Positions 52,341 through 63,955 of a stretch of DNA of 64,000 nt are shown here, piece after piece. The position numbers were made by a program, and so were the translations under genes. Below the pieces are notes generated by a model. It had not been told where the DNA came from and ran no database searches. It saw only the letters and a list, made by a program, of their open reading frames with translations. Source of the stretch: Zygaena filipendulae (lineage: Eukaryota; Arthropoda; Insecta; Lepidoptera; Zygaenidae); contig OU015649.1 in NCBI GenBank assembly GCA_907165275.2, positions 5,920,001 to 5,984,000 of the forward strand, read 5' to 3'. The stretch's first letter is position 1. Each line of letters opens with the position of its first letter.

Positions 52341-53679
52341 GTCTAACGCAACTAGGAACAAATTAAATTTTGTTCGTGTTTAGCACTCATTTTTTTTTTA
52401 ATTTTTTTTTTCCATGGCATCAAAGATGGCCTCACATGCTATTTCAGTCTTTTGTCTCTGAATCTTTCTTACAATCTGTCATCTGTTTGTCATGGCGACG
52501 CATGTTGTTATTTGGGAAAATAATTGTGTGATTTTTAAAAAAATTCTGTGATTTACGCTTTGAAAAGTGCAGTGTGACTATTAAAAACTATTTTCTTGTG
52601 ATTGGGTAGTGAAATAGCACCGATTAGACAGTGTAGTACGTATGTAATTTGTAGAAAAAGATAGAGTCGACAAAATTTAAATAAAAGGAAATTTGTCACG
52701 AAATTTCCTATAGATGAAGACCGGTAAGTACAGCTTGAGTAAAGTAATAAAGTATTTTGTTCTCTTCAGCTATCAGCAAGACTAAAATAATACAATATCT
52801 TTTTGAAATGAGAAAAAATATTTGCATCTTTGTAAACCATAGTGATGTAAATCTTCACTATCGATAAAGTGAGTCGATAAACTTTGATGAATGATGCTGT
52901 TATAGTGAATATTTTGAAATATTTTTGTATAGCTGCTGCTGCGTATACTTTTTCATTACTTACTGCAGTTTTCATTAAGTATTATGATCGTATTGTATTA
53001 AAGTGAATCTCGTCTTTTGTATAAAGAACTATATTATACTCTATCTTGTTTTTAATTGCATGATTGATAGATATTTTAATTTCAGATGTCGACAATGGGT
53101 AAAAAATATTGGAAATGATGACTTAGCTTACATTCCAATCGAAAAACTTCACGATATAAAATATGTCTGTGGAGATGTAAGGAACGAATGTCGGATACTT
53201 CTACCGATAGATATTTCTACCGATAATTTAAACAAGGCTCAACAAGGAGGCACTGCGAAGTAAATCATTTACTTTCCCAAATAGGTTATTTAATTTTGAC
53301 ATAAAATGTAAATGTAATTTTTAAAGAGAAAATAAATATCTATCTATCTAATAACATCATCATCATGACAAACTAAAATATTGGAATAATAATAAATAAA
53401 TAAAAATAATAATTTATTGTTTCAATTTTACGACAAATGTTTTCCCCCGTTGTAGATTTAATTCACCTGGTATGAAGCCCACGATGCTCTAATGATAATT
53501 TATCGATATCGATTTAATCAGGAACTACATGTGGCCATCCCTATTGTTCTCGTTAATGTTGGTACCCATGAGTTATGAAGTATTTTGACAATTAAATTTT
53601 CGCTGTGTTGGTATTGCTGGGTCTGCTAAATGGATTCCAAAACCAAGTAAGGAAGTCCCGTCTCTTAAAACGTAGTGAT
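52341..53679 (+). repeat. Direct duplication, copy 2
   Basis: Same order and content as copy 1, ending CTCTTAAAACGTAGTGAT at 53679. Compared with copy 1 it has small indels, for example in the T-run near 52391 and within the THAP exon. Confidence 0.9.
52656..53263 (+). pseudogene. THAP-like domain, duplication copy 2
   Basis: The first piece ends at the donor in 52723, the second starts at 53086 and reads CRQWVKNIGNDDLAYIPIEK and LHDIKYVCGDV, ending QQGGTAK and a stop at 53263. The frame through CRQW...YVC is intact here, unlike copy 1. The last zinc-ligand His is missing, and no transposase follows. Confidence 0.55.
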
Positions 53680-53952
53680 TATTTGCTCAGTGGTAGTGAT
53701 TATAGTGATTACCTTCTCTCTGGTTGGTAGACGAGTGTCGAGCACAAATTAACAAGACTTATGTCCAGGCCGTCAGAACCACAAATTAACTAGACATATA
53801 TCTAAAGACAGATAGGAATCTGACAGTATTTTGAGGGGTCGTTAGAGATCCACCAATCAAAGATCAGGTCGTTTAGCCACAGATAAAGGTCAGAACTTCA
53901 TATTTCAGAAAAAAGTGTATGGATTGTGTCCACGTTGAAATGGTGGCATTCG

Positions 53953-53998
53953 CATGGAATTAATAGGTACTTTGTACGAAGTACCTATTAATTCCATG
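53953..53998. repeat. Perfect 20-base hairpin with 6-base loop
   Basis: CATGGAATTAATAGGTACTT pairs exactly with its reverse complement after the loop TGTACG. The surrounding GGCATTCG also recurs on the right (GGCATTCGG), so the hairpin may lie in a short target duplication. Confidence 0.85.
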
Positions 53999-54235
53999 GG
54001 CATTCGGTCATCTCGCCCTATAGTCTCTGGCAATGTCAGTCAGTTATCGGTAAAAATTTTGGCGCCTGGTTCAATTGAAAGAAAAATTAATTGTTATTGT
54101 GATAATATTATTTGTTAATTTAATAGTATTTAAGTGTTTTTTTTTAGTTCAGTACGTTTGTTTTGTCTTGTAAGTGAACCACCGAATAAGATGTCTTATA
54201 AAATGTGTGAATTTGCGGAGTAAAATCGAAGAATG

Positions 54236-54539
54236 AAAATGGTGTAAAAAGGACTTTTATTTCAAGATTTCCTTTTGATCCAGTCCGGTACGTAAATTTT
54301 ATTCAATTTATAGTTGTTTTTATTCTTATTCAGTGCTTGAAATAACAAAAATACTGTTTTGAAAATTTATTATGTAATTTGAAAGAATATGTGAATAGTG
54401 CGGAAAATACATATACCAACTTTTTTACAGATATCGATAAATACATTATTTTTGTTTTAGGTGCAAAAGTTGGGTTAAGGCTACCGGTAAAAAAGATTTG
54501 GCCTATTTACCAATCGAACAACTCCATCAATTAAAATAG
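54236..54539 (+). pseudogene. Third THAP-like relic
   Basis: The first piece encodes NGVKRTFISRFPFDPVR and ends at the donor CCG|GTACGT (54287). The second starts at 54461 and reads CKSWVKATGKKDLAYLPIEQ, LHQLK and a stop. The intron sits in the same place as in the two duplicated copies. The N-terminal cysteine pair is out of frame and the C-terminal C-x2-H is missing, so it is a relic. Confidence 0.5.
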
Positions 54540-55954
54540 AGCAGTTGAATGCAGATAAAAATAAAATAGTGCAATAAAGTTAGAAAAATAAGTCAAAGTA
54601 AATAAGTAAGTATTTTTTATTCGTGCTGTTTTTACCGGGCGACCATGTGATAATTCTGATAATAATAGAAATAGTTTTAAACTATGGGCAAAGTTGTATG
54701 TTTAAGTGTTCTCCCTGAGCTGGACCTTTGATTTACTGCAAGAATCAGTTGCTTACCCAGGAGTCAGGGTGCAAAAAATTGCAGCTTGCCAATAATGATT
54801 ATAAATCTAACGATTTCTTTATGCTACATTGTCATTCGATTTTATTTTCTTGAATTTAGTGTTCTTTAATTTATTCCAGTAATCGAGTGACCGGTTGAGA
54901 AAAACAAACCTTTGGAAAACAACTGCTGCTCACCTACGCACAGAAAGAAAAACCGTACCGTAACCGTATTAGTCCAGTGGTCTACTTGACCACGTTTCAC
55001 AAGACGGTGTTTCAATAAATACAAAAAAATACCTTTTTTAAATAAATGTTGTATCTCACTCCCAACCAGCTACTTTCCTTATTTGAGGCAGCTGAAAAAG
55101 GCACCAATGATGGCTTAGGTACATTAAGTTCAACATTAAATATACTTAACCGACAGCAATTGAGCCAGCCAAGACAGGTGCTTTTTTCCGTAGCTATAAA
55201 ATAAAAAAAAACTATAGAACCGTAGTATTCCTGATTTTTTATCGATATCGATAAATCGACCATTCGCTATATTATATAAGCAGAACAGCACTATTCTTGT
55301 GGGAATCCGCCATGATTGCATGGGCGAAAATTTTGACAATTTGCGTCATTCCATTTCACAGTATGGGAGTCCCATATCTTCTTCTTCTTCTTTGGTTTAT
55401 GGCTTCGGGCACTATGAGTTGCCACAGCGACTCCGCCAATGTCACGTAGTTGAGAGAATACGTTGGAGTCCGACTATTTATGATCGGTAATGAATTAATT
55501 TAGATTTGGGCCCAACCAGCATAAAAAGTACTACAGTAAAATTATTTAGATTATACATGCTATACACACCAGAAAACCAAGTAGGAAGTTATTAAAATGT
55601 AGTGAGAGGATTAAATGATCTTTGCTTATGTCTAAAATTAACAAGACCGTGACCACAAATTAACTAGACATATGTCAAGCACAAACTACTTAGAGATACT
55701 ACCACAAATTAACTAGACTATGTGTAAAGACCGCGACTGATTACCTTCATTTTTATTAAATGGCAACTTTTAAATAATTGTGCTAATGACAATATGTGTC
55801 TCAGGACTTGATAGACAAAGAAATGTAATGAAATGAAATGAAATGAAAATGAAATGAAATTAAGTTTATTCGTTACGACTACAATAAAATAAAATAAAAT
55901 GGGTTAACAAAAAGCAGCACAAACTGTCGCAACAAAAAGGCAACCAGCTCAGCA

Positions 55955-56150
55955 TAAGCCGGGAACCATTAGGGGCCCGACGCTGGTCTTCCGCTGGAGC
56001 CGCAACGCAAAGCAACGCGATGGAAAGCAACGCGATTGAAGTAAAAAAAAAACACCCGGTTCGATTCCCGGTGGGGGTGCTGCACTTTGTGTGATGAGCT
56101 CAGAGTTCCACTTTTCAGTCTGGGTTAAGCAGAGACATGACACTTACAAC
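55955..56150. repeat. Repeat with tRNA-like B box, possible SINE
   Basis: GGTTCGATTCC at 56058-56068 is a perfect tRNA B box, preceded by an A-run. I find no A box at the right distance. It may be the 3' half of a tRNA-derived SINE. Confidence 0.3.
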
Positions 56151-57259
56151 CAAGGAAGTTATAAGTACTACGTACAACTGGAATGCGCACTGTGCCGAAA
56201 ACAGGCAAGCAAAAACCGACCCAAAGTGCATTGACATATAGTTGCTAATGAAAGTAAAGTAAAGTAAATGGGTCCGCGAGCCGATAGAGAAGGCAAGATC
56301 TAAGTCAGCGTGTCCCTCTCTGACTATTGCCAGGAAATAGTGTGATACATTTTAGTAGATTTTGAAGTTTCATGAGTGTTTCTCTTTCATGAGTCTTTAA
56401 AAATATTGAAGAGGTGTATTACCAAAATTATGCATTTTTACAAATTACAATATTTTTAGTATATTTCTTTTAAATGAAATAAGGTTCAAATCTTTTTACA
56501 CAAGCTAGTTTTAACTTGATGGTACGTTTTATTAATTTGTTAATGGCAACTCAAGAGTAAGATGGCGTCGCGCTTGTTACCAAGGAAGTTATAAGTACTA
56601 CGTACAAGTAGGGTGACTATATTTTTACGATATATTTAAATGACCAACTAAAGCTATATTTTAATTTAGTTAGTTTAGAAAAATGGAGACAAATTAAGGA
56701 ATCTTTTTCGAAAAACTTTTGAGTTAGTATATCATCATACGTATTCCACAAGTATTGTTTTCCGTCTGTCAAGAACAATGTTGGAACTTGTCTCAAAATG
56801 GCCCCCGTATGGTGGCTTGCAAGTGCCTTTACCATAATTATGTAGTTATCTATGTATTTTAGCCTTGCCTCGTACAAACTATATTTGCCCGTAATCTTAA
56901 AATTTAGTTAGTAAAATTATTTTACCGTACCATCAAGTTTATTTTTTAATTTTGTGTATCATGGTATAAAATCACATAAAATTATCTATTTTTTTACTGC
57001 CTGAATTAATAGAAATTATTATGTACAACTTTTAATTGGTTTCCAACTTAAAAATGTTCCAGTACATATTATGAATGCTTCATAAAAATTATTTATTAGT
57101 TTATAAGAATTCATATTATAAGTATTATAGGATAAAATTGTTTGTAAGCTGGAGTTGTTTCTAAACAAATATCTCGAAAACCACTGAATTTCGTCCATAC
57201 GTATGGGGAGGTCTAATTTGTTACATTTTGTGCCCCCTTTCAGCTCCAAAACTCCAAAC

Positions 57260-57650
57260 TGACTGACAGATTGATCAACGCACAGCTGAAACCGCTAGGT
57301 CTAGAATCAAAGACATTATAAGAGATAGACCGACAATACGCTCGGCCGCTAAGCTTTCCCCTTCCACCACCCAGCGGTCAAGTGATCTCTACTAAAGAAA
57401 TGGCAGTAAATAAACGTTCAGTTGTTTGGTTTGTAACCCTTTTTATCCCATTAAGGGTTGAATTTCCAAAATTATTTTCTTAGTGCACAGCTACGTCACT
57501 TAAGGGACATCTGTGAAAAATTTCATGGTTACAGAATACCTACAGACCCAGCAGTTTCAGCTTGCGTTGATGGATCAGTCAGTCTGAATTAAATATCTAA
57601 TTAGAACCATTCGACTTCCACGCGGGCAAAGTTGCGAGAAAAGCTAGTTA
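57260..57650. repeat. Interspersed repeat, LINE-like 3' end
   Basis: Starts with TGATCAACGCACAGC...AAACCGCTAGG and ends CGCGGGCAAAGTTGCG...AAAGCTAGTT. The start resembles the repeat at 17838-18065. It contains GGGACATCTGTGAAAAATTT and AGTTTCAGCTTGCG. No protein frame. Confidence 0.45.
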
Positions 57651-58019
57651 CGTTTAATAGGTAACAATGTTTCGGTTTTTAGCTCCTTAGCAATATTCTT
57701 CCGACAAAGAAGTACAAGATATGCATAAAATTATGGTCATAATAATAGAGTGAGACAAAATTACTATGCGGAGACTATCTCTGTCGGCTCACTTTTTCGG
57801 CACAGTGCGCATTCCAGTTGTACGTAGTACTTATAACTTCCTTGCTTACAACGTTGTAAGTGTCATGTCTCTGGGATTAAGATAGTTGATGAACTGAGAA
57901 CACAGAACTGAGAACACACCTGAGACATCTTCTTTTTTATTAAATGGCAACTTTTAAATAAGGGCGCAATCTCAGAACAATAACAGAGGGCGCAATACAC
58001 GATATTGAAGTTATCTGTC

Positions 58020-58255
58020 TGTCAGTGTCACATGACCCTGTCATACGACATAGACATCTCTATCACAGATTAATAAGGCGTAATTTTGAACTAGTGACGT
58101 TATTCCGCATTTCGGCGGTAAATTTAAAAGTAGAAACTTTGAAACGCTCTATTTAATTAATTTATGCATATATTTTTTTTCTATTTCTTTGTTCAAGTAG
58201 GCCATATACCTTTAAAATAAACTGAAAAAAAAATTCATGCAAGTACCCTATTTGC
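58020..58255. mobile_element. Truncated MITE of the GGGTACTTGCATGA family
   Basis: Matches the left half of 43914-44542 as reverse complement (GTGTCACATGACCCTGTC, CGGCGGTAAATTTAAAAG) and ends ATTCATGCAAGTACCCTATT. Its other end is missing; the break is near a CTCAGAACAATAAC motif at 57971. Confidence 0.6.
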
Positions 58256-58553
58256 AAAAAAAAGAAACTGTAAAACTGACGTCCGTCCCTGCTAAAATCC
58301 CGCCAAAAGCTTCAAAAAAATACTACTGAATTGGTTGTATGGACATAGCTTCCTTGGGGTAAATTTAACAAAAAAAAAAATTATTTGATATTTGACATGT
58401 TCACTTCAATGGCATTTGACAACAAAACGTGCTGTTTCAAATATTTTTCTTACGAGTTCTTTAGATTTAGAGTTTTAGTCAACAACTTAAGAAAATAATT
58501 TTTGTACCTGATCTAGTTTATTTGTGAAGTGTAGTGTATCACCAAACAAGATA

Positions 58554-59925
58554 ATGGGGAGCCCTGAAAGAGAATTATGTCCACCACCGTCAGAAGAAGA
58601 TGAATTGACTCTGCCAAGAGCAAGTATAAACAAGATGATAAAAGAACTTGTACCATCTGTAAGAGTTGCATTCGAGTCAAGAGAATTGATTTTAAGTTGT
58701 TGTACAGAATTCATACACCTACTCAGTTCAGAAGCCAATGAAGTTTGTAATCAAAGCAACAAAAAAACTATTAATGCTGATCATGTACTGGCAGGTATGA
58801 AATCTTATTGTTGGCTTATTAACATTACTATAGATGTTCCCAATTTTTGTTTTGTTATTGGTTAATAAAAAACCTTACAACAGAATCTGTTATAGTAATC
58901 TATACTAATATTCTAAAGAGCTAAAGTTTCTAAGTTTGTGAATTGTAAGTTTGTAAACTGTGGGTTTGTGACGTTGTAGGGGGTAATTTCTGGATCTACT
59001 GAACGAAATTTTGAAAATTGTTTCACTTACAGGAAGACGGTAGTCCTGTGTCAACAGGGTACTTTTTATCCCAAAATTCCCCTGGGAACTCTGAAATTAC
59101 CATGGGTGAAACTGTAAGGAACAGCTAGTAATAAATAAAATGACTTGTGTTCATGACTATTTTCAGCTCTTGATCGATTAGGATTTAATGACTATAAAGT
59201 AGAAGCTGAAGCTGTACTCAGAGATTGCAAAGCAGTAGCTGCAAAGAGAAGAAGACAAAGCACTCGACTTGAAAATTTGGGAATACCAGAAGAAGAGTTA
59301 TTCAGGCAACAACAAGCATTGTTTGCAAAAGTGTGTTTATGTCTTACAATAAATCTATAGATGTTAACTTATATGTGGTACTTAAGGTTGTATTTGTACA
59401 GGTTGATAATAGAAAAGAGTTTAGTAAAGACAGCTATGAGTAGAATTCAATAATCTCTGTCTTAACTAATATTATGAAAGCGAAAGATTTGATTATTTGT
59501 GTTTGTTTGTTTCAATTTAACTCAAAAACTACTCAACCAATTTCAAAAATTCTTTCACCATTAGAATGCTACGTTATCCCTGAGTAACATAGGCTATTTA
59601 TTGTAACAAATAATTGCGTAACAAACATGCCTTCAAAAATAAAAACATTCCACACAACATTCAAATAACAAAAAACAAAAACCTACAACAGTTGAATTGG
59701 GAACCTCTTCCTTTTTTGGAAGTTGGTTAAAAAGTAAACATTTGATAATATTATATTTGACATTTTTTGTGTTGTCAGGCTAGAGAAGAGCAAGCTAAGC
59801 AAGAACAACAGCAATGGTTATTGTTGCAGCAACAGGGATTGGTTGATGCTGATGGCATCCCACAATCTTATGTGCCACCAGCTATACCCAAGAATGAAGA
59901 TGATGAAGACGATGATTACTCATAG
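58554..59925 (+). CDS. Dr1: Dr1 / NC2-beta, negative cofactor 2 subunit
   Basis: Three exons: 58554-58794, 59167-59330 and 59779-59925. The ATG at 58554 (ATAATGGGG) gives MGSPERELCPPPSEEDELTL and fits the family start better than the upstream GTG frame. The histone fold follows: LPRASINKMIKELVP, ESRELILSCCTEFIHLLSSE, ANEVCNQSNKKTINADHVL, then ALDRLGF. The conserved RRQSTRLENLGIPEEELFRQ and a Gln-rich, acidic tail ending DDEDDDYS complete it, about 183 residues. With its H2A-like partner NC2-alpha (DRAP1), Dr1 binds TBP on promoter DNA and blocks TFIIA/TFIIB entry; in insects it also favours DPE-type promoters. Introns 1 and 2 both contain interspersed repeats. Confidence 0.95.
58905..59130 (+). 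repeat. GC-block repeat in Dr1 intron 1
   Basis: Contains CTACTGAACGAAATTTTG, AACAGGGTACTTTTTATCCC, CCCCTGGGAACTCTG and GGAACAGCTAGTAAT. The GC blocks are worn (CCTGGG instead of CGCGGG). Confidence 0.6.
59460..59740. repeat. LINE-like 3' end repeat in Dr1 intron 2
   Basis: It shows AACTCAAAAACTACTCAACC, CAAAAATTCTTTCACCATT and the end TTTTTTGGAAGTTGGTTAAA, related to the repeat ends near 29710 and 6055. Confidence 0.55.
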
Positions 59926-61520
59926 AATTAATACTAACTTTATCTAATTTTATAGCTTGACAACAATCTTTAATATCTGATACATAGTTAAAAGTATCTC
60001 AACAACAAAGATAAACCTAATTAGGTAATTAAACTTTTTGGGGTTTGAAGAAAAGAAAATTCTTTTATTCAGTCGACATTAATTTTATTATGCTTCTTTT
60101 ATATCTGATCGAAAGTCCATTTTTGGCTGAAGCTGATTAATGGGCTGTCACCAAAACCTAAGGTCAAACCAGAAGGTTCATTTAGTTATAAATTATAATA
60201 ATCAAAATACACTAATGAACTTGTTTTGATTTGGTTATTTATTGGCAACTATAACTGTGCCTCGCGGTTTCACCCGCGTGAGTTTCAGAATTCCTGCAGG
60301 AACTCCAAATTAGTGTAGTTTACTCCTTTATAACATAAGCTAATTTGCAGTAAAAATCCCGTCAAAATTGGTCCAACAGTTTCGGAGAATCACCCGCGTG
60401 AGTTTCGGAATTCCAGCAGCAACTTTTTTATGTAAGTACCTACCGTATATACTTTTATATGCATTTAGTGTAAAACTGTTAATTTATAAGTACCTATTGG
60501 TGTCAGCCGCACTGGCGTGTCGCCTGCGGCGCCTCTCTTCCGTCGCGCTCTCCCGCATTCAAAAGTCTTATCGCAATATTCGTACTAGATCCATAGGCGT
60601 ATATAGGGGGGGAGCCGAGTGGGCCGAGCCCACCCCAGAATGGTCTAGTCCCACCCCAGGATGTTGAGGCACAGATAATATAATACTATTCTAGTTTGGG
60701 GCTACTGATTCGAAATTCTATAATACTGATAACTAACTTCAGAAGGCTCTTCAAAATTGACATAATATTTAAAAGTTTGCACCCGCGACCCCCTGAGTAT
60801 TATTATTTATTTAACATGTCAGGGGCCAGGCCCCCCTGAAAAATAACCCTAGATACTAGATCGTATAATTTCGGTGTCATTCTGGGTCAAGAATACCTCT
60901 GTCCTCTGTACCCCTAACGTGTAGGTAGGTACTCATGCAAAATTTCATGATCCGTTGATTAGGTAATTAAGACGCGACGTGATAACGTAACAAACAAACT
61001 CACATTTAAATTGTATGAATACCTACTTACTTTTTGCAAAGAAATTTCAGAGACGGAAGATTTCCAGAATTTATACCATTTCAATGTCACACAAAGGAGA
61101 TGGCGTTTATTATATCTTTGTTAGTGTGCTTATTTAGCCTTATTTCTGAATAAATGACAAGATTAGCAAAGGTTAATTTGAGATTGACATACCTACCTAA
61201 TCGTTTACACAAAGAGTATTTAACCACTACGTGCGATTACAATAGATCTTTACAAACCGTAACAAATTAAATAAAACAGTATGATTCCTAAATGATGAAT
61301 TCTCATGATGTGAATAAGAAAAAATTCAAGAGACCCAAACAAAGAACTCTGTCCACTACAAATCCCGGGACTTCCGTAATTACTTGTTATTATTTTAAAT
61401 CTTGGAACCAAAGACATTCTATTTAATAAAGGAGGCTTGGAACATTTCTAGCAACCACGAGTTATAGCACTTTAAACATCTGGCATAATTATTCTATGAT
61501 TCTATATTAATTAATTTCAG
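59926..61520. other. Region between Dr1 and the unidentified gene
   Basis: Contains an ATTAAA near 60027 that could serve Dr1 polyadenylation, GC-block remnants (60250-60420), and a GC-richer repeat (60500-60670, with GGGGGGGAGCCGAGTGGGCC). I did not find a convincing first exon for the gene that follows. Confidence 0.45.
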
Positions 61521-63027
61521 ACTGCTAGAAATACACAAAATACTGCGCAAAAGTCGGCAAAACCACTGTGTCCATTGTTGGCTAAAGATTCAGAGTGGGT
61601 GGACATACTTCAGACCCCATTGAATGACTCCAGCATATCGTCAAGCGATGTCTCTGATGAGGAGGAAGTACTGCAACTCGTAATTTCAGCGTTTAGCGAT
61701 ATTTTTACGTTTAATCATTTCATGTTTCGAAATTCTTTCGGATACTGGCTAGAATATTCTAATATCTAGAATATTGGTTAGACAAGGTCTTAATCATAAA
61801 TGCCAGATTTGACCATCGGTGCTATCCAATGTCCAAATGTAGGTACCTACCTATAATAGTTTTACTTGTGGAAATTAGCCATTAGGTACCTATAGTTTTA
61901 CTAAAACAGCGTGTTGGTAGATATTAATAATTTTGGGATTTCCCCAGGAAGTTCTGTACAGATAGAAATAGATAGGTATACCTACACTTCCCGTTCCCTC
62001 GACAGTGGTCTCTGAACAAAATCACACCAAACTGTTACGATGAAAAACGGCCAAACAAATCCGCTTTTGGATTCCTAATAATATGAATGGAAAGGATGAA
62101 AGAAGAACAGCACGCCTCCAGACAGATTTTTTAGATTTCACGAATTCTCAGCTTAACCAATTCAGTTGACACTTCAGGTGGATTGCGAAGATGGCCCGGA
62201 AATGAAACCCCTGGCAATAATGTTCCCAGGTTTGCTTGAAAAGGATCCACAGACTTTGCAAGGAATGTTAAATAGGGCTATGTCGACAACTGAAGTGACT
62301 AGACATTTAGTAGATTTAGGACAGAAAGCTAATTTTACATTTATGAAAAAAGCCAATAGATTAATACCTCGTGACAAGGTAACGCGTTTTCAAGACTTTT
62401 TACAATCTATATCTATACTTATAATAAAACTGTAGAGAGGTCAATTCTGTACATTGAATATATATTCAAAATTAATATTGGAGGATGAATGGTGATCGAT
62501 ACTGATGCCAAAAATGCAATCAGTAAATTTTTTTCTGTCTATCTGTCTGTATATGCACGCATGGGTCAAAAACTACTGAACGGATTTGAACCAAACTTGG
62601 TACGATTTTAGTCCATACTCAAGGGGAGGTTATAGGCTATATATATAACATAACGCCAAGACACATAGATACTGAGCAGTGACGATAAATTTAAAGCAAG
62701 TCGGATGAAAATCCGCTTTCGAGCTCTTATCCTCGCATACGTTTACTCAATCACGCAAAAAAGGTTGAACGAGGAACGGATTTGGATGAAATTTGGCATG
62801 CACGTTGTCAGGGGTACAGAGAAGGACATAGGGTACTTTTTATTCCGGAATTCCCGTGCGGACTCCGAAATAACCGCGGGGCACAGCTAGTATAAGTACA
62901 AAATAATTATAAACCTTAAATTTTATTGTGCACTGATTATTTTTAAATATTTCTCAACAGCAATGGTTGGAGAGTTTGACGGAAAACAGTAATTCATTCT
63001 GCTCTTTGGACTCCGCAATACTCAGCT
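61521..63027 (+). CDS. Unidentified gene, three internal exons (partial)
   Basis: Three exons fit together. 61521-61679 (TTTCAG|...|GTAATT) and 62178-62378 (CTTCAG|...|GTAACG) are both phase 0, and 62961-63027 (CAACAG|...|GTAAGA) ends in phase 1. They encode AKPLCPLLAKDSEWVDILQT and SISSSDVSDEEEVLQL, then EMKPLAIMFPGLLEKDPQTL with VTRHLVDLGQKANFTFMKKA, then QWLESLTENSNSFCSLDSAI. The first part is acidic and serine-rich, and the second looks like a helical domain. I recognise no family. Neither the start codon nor the end was located; the last exon presumably lies beyond 63030 or outside the window. The clean phases and splice sites, and codon use unlike the flanking repeats, argue for a real gene. 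Confidence 0.55.
62735..62893 (+). repeat. GC-block repeat inside the unidentified gene
   Basis: Includes ACTCAATCACGCAAAAAAGG, GATTTGGATGAAATTTGGC, GGTACAGAGAAGGACATAGG, AATTCCCGTGCGGACTCCG and GGGGCACAGCTAGTAT. It lies in the intron before the third exon. Confidence 0.7.
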
Positions 63028-63088
63028 GTAAGATTTCACTATTCATCAGATATGTAGATATGCATGTATTAACTACGAGTAGGTACCT

Positions 63089-63650
63089 ATACACACCGGC
63101 AGAATTAGCGGAACATAAAAAGGCAGAGTATAGAAATAATTACGTATAAATATTAAAACAAATAATAATTAGACGTGAAGTAATAAATTAATAATATATG
63201 TCGCGTTAGGCTCAACATCCGGTTTAATTCACTTCCGCCGACATATACATCTTTTAACACTTTAAAAGTTTGTAATTAAATTATTAAATTTTATTTAAAA
63301 TAATAATAAAAAAAACACTTTTTCTCTAATTTGTGGGCACACAAATAATGTTGCAAATTAAAGATTACTGTGATTTTAACACTAAATAAATGAACGATTA
63401 ATAACGTGTGTTTCCCCTTCGTGATTCAACTTTTATTTGCAACATTGTCTGTGTTCTCACAAACTAGAGATTTTTTTTTTTAATTTTGATTACTTTTAAT
63501 AAAATTTAACTAAAAACTTCTTAAAGTCGATGTTAAAAGATGTATATTAGTTTATTACTTCATGCCTGATAATAATTTGTTTTAATACATTATATGTTAT
63601 TATTTCTATACTCTGCCTTTTTATGTTCCGCTAATTCTGCCGGTGTGTAT
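63089..63650. mobile_element. Long palindromic element
   Basis: ACACACCGGCAGAATTAGCG at 63091 is mirrored by CGCTAATTCTGCCGGTGTGT ending at 63648. Pairing continues inward with gaps: GAAGTAATAAA, ATACATCTTTTAACA and AATGTTGCAAAT each occur on both sides in opposite orientation. The arms are therefore about 270 bases and the whole unit about 560. It lies just downstream of the third exon of the unidentified gene. Confidence 0.75.
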
Positions 63651-63777
63651 ATATATAGTAGATATTATGATCGCAATGGATAGACGATCCGAAGGTTGAC
63701 TGTGAGAAAACGGCACTATGGCATTAAGGCTGCCTTCTCTAGTCTAGTATGTTGTGGAACAAGCTTAAATATATTAA

Positions 63778-63955
63778 ACTAGCTGTTGCCCGCGGTTTCA
63801 CCCGTGTTAATTTCAGAGATCCCGCGGGACAAAAAAAGCCTAAGTAGCCTAGCCTAAGTTACTCCTTATAACATCAGCTATCTGCCAGTTAAAGTCCCGT
63901 TAAAATCGGTTGAGCCGTTTCTGAGATTACCCGGAACAAATAGACAGACAGACAA
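63778..63955 (-). repeat. GC-block interspersed repeat, minus orientation
   Basis: Reads ACTAGCTGTTGCCCGCGG, TTTCACCCGTGTTAATTTC, GAGATCCCGCGGGAC, then AAAGTCCCGTTAAAATCGG and AGACAGACAGAC. It shares TTACTCCTTATAACATCAGC, in reverse, with the copies at 3140-3322 and 35940-36210. Confidence 0.7.

Larger units (their letters stand above)
50880..58553. other. Repeat-rich region between QTRT1 and Dr1
   Basis: It contains the tandem 1.36 kb THAP duplication (50981-53679), a third THAP relic (54236-54539), copies of the ACAAATTAACTAGAC motif, a perfect short hairpin (53953-53998), a tRNA-like B box near 56058, a LINE-like repeat (57260-57650) and a MITE remnant ending at 58255. Other open frames (for example 55299-55490, 56617-56877, 57019-57249) show no domain. 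Confidence 0.5.

Noticed and set aside
58524..58553. Upstream extension of Dr1 from a GTG codon
   Set aside because: Nuclear eukaryotic genes start at ATG; the ATG at 58554 fits the family start.
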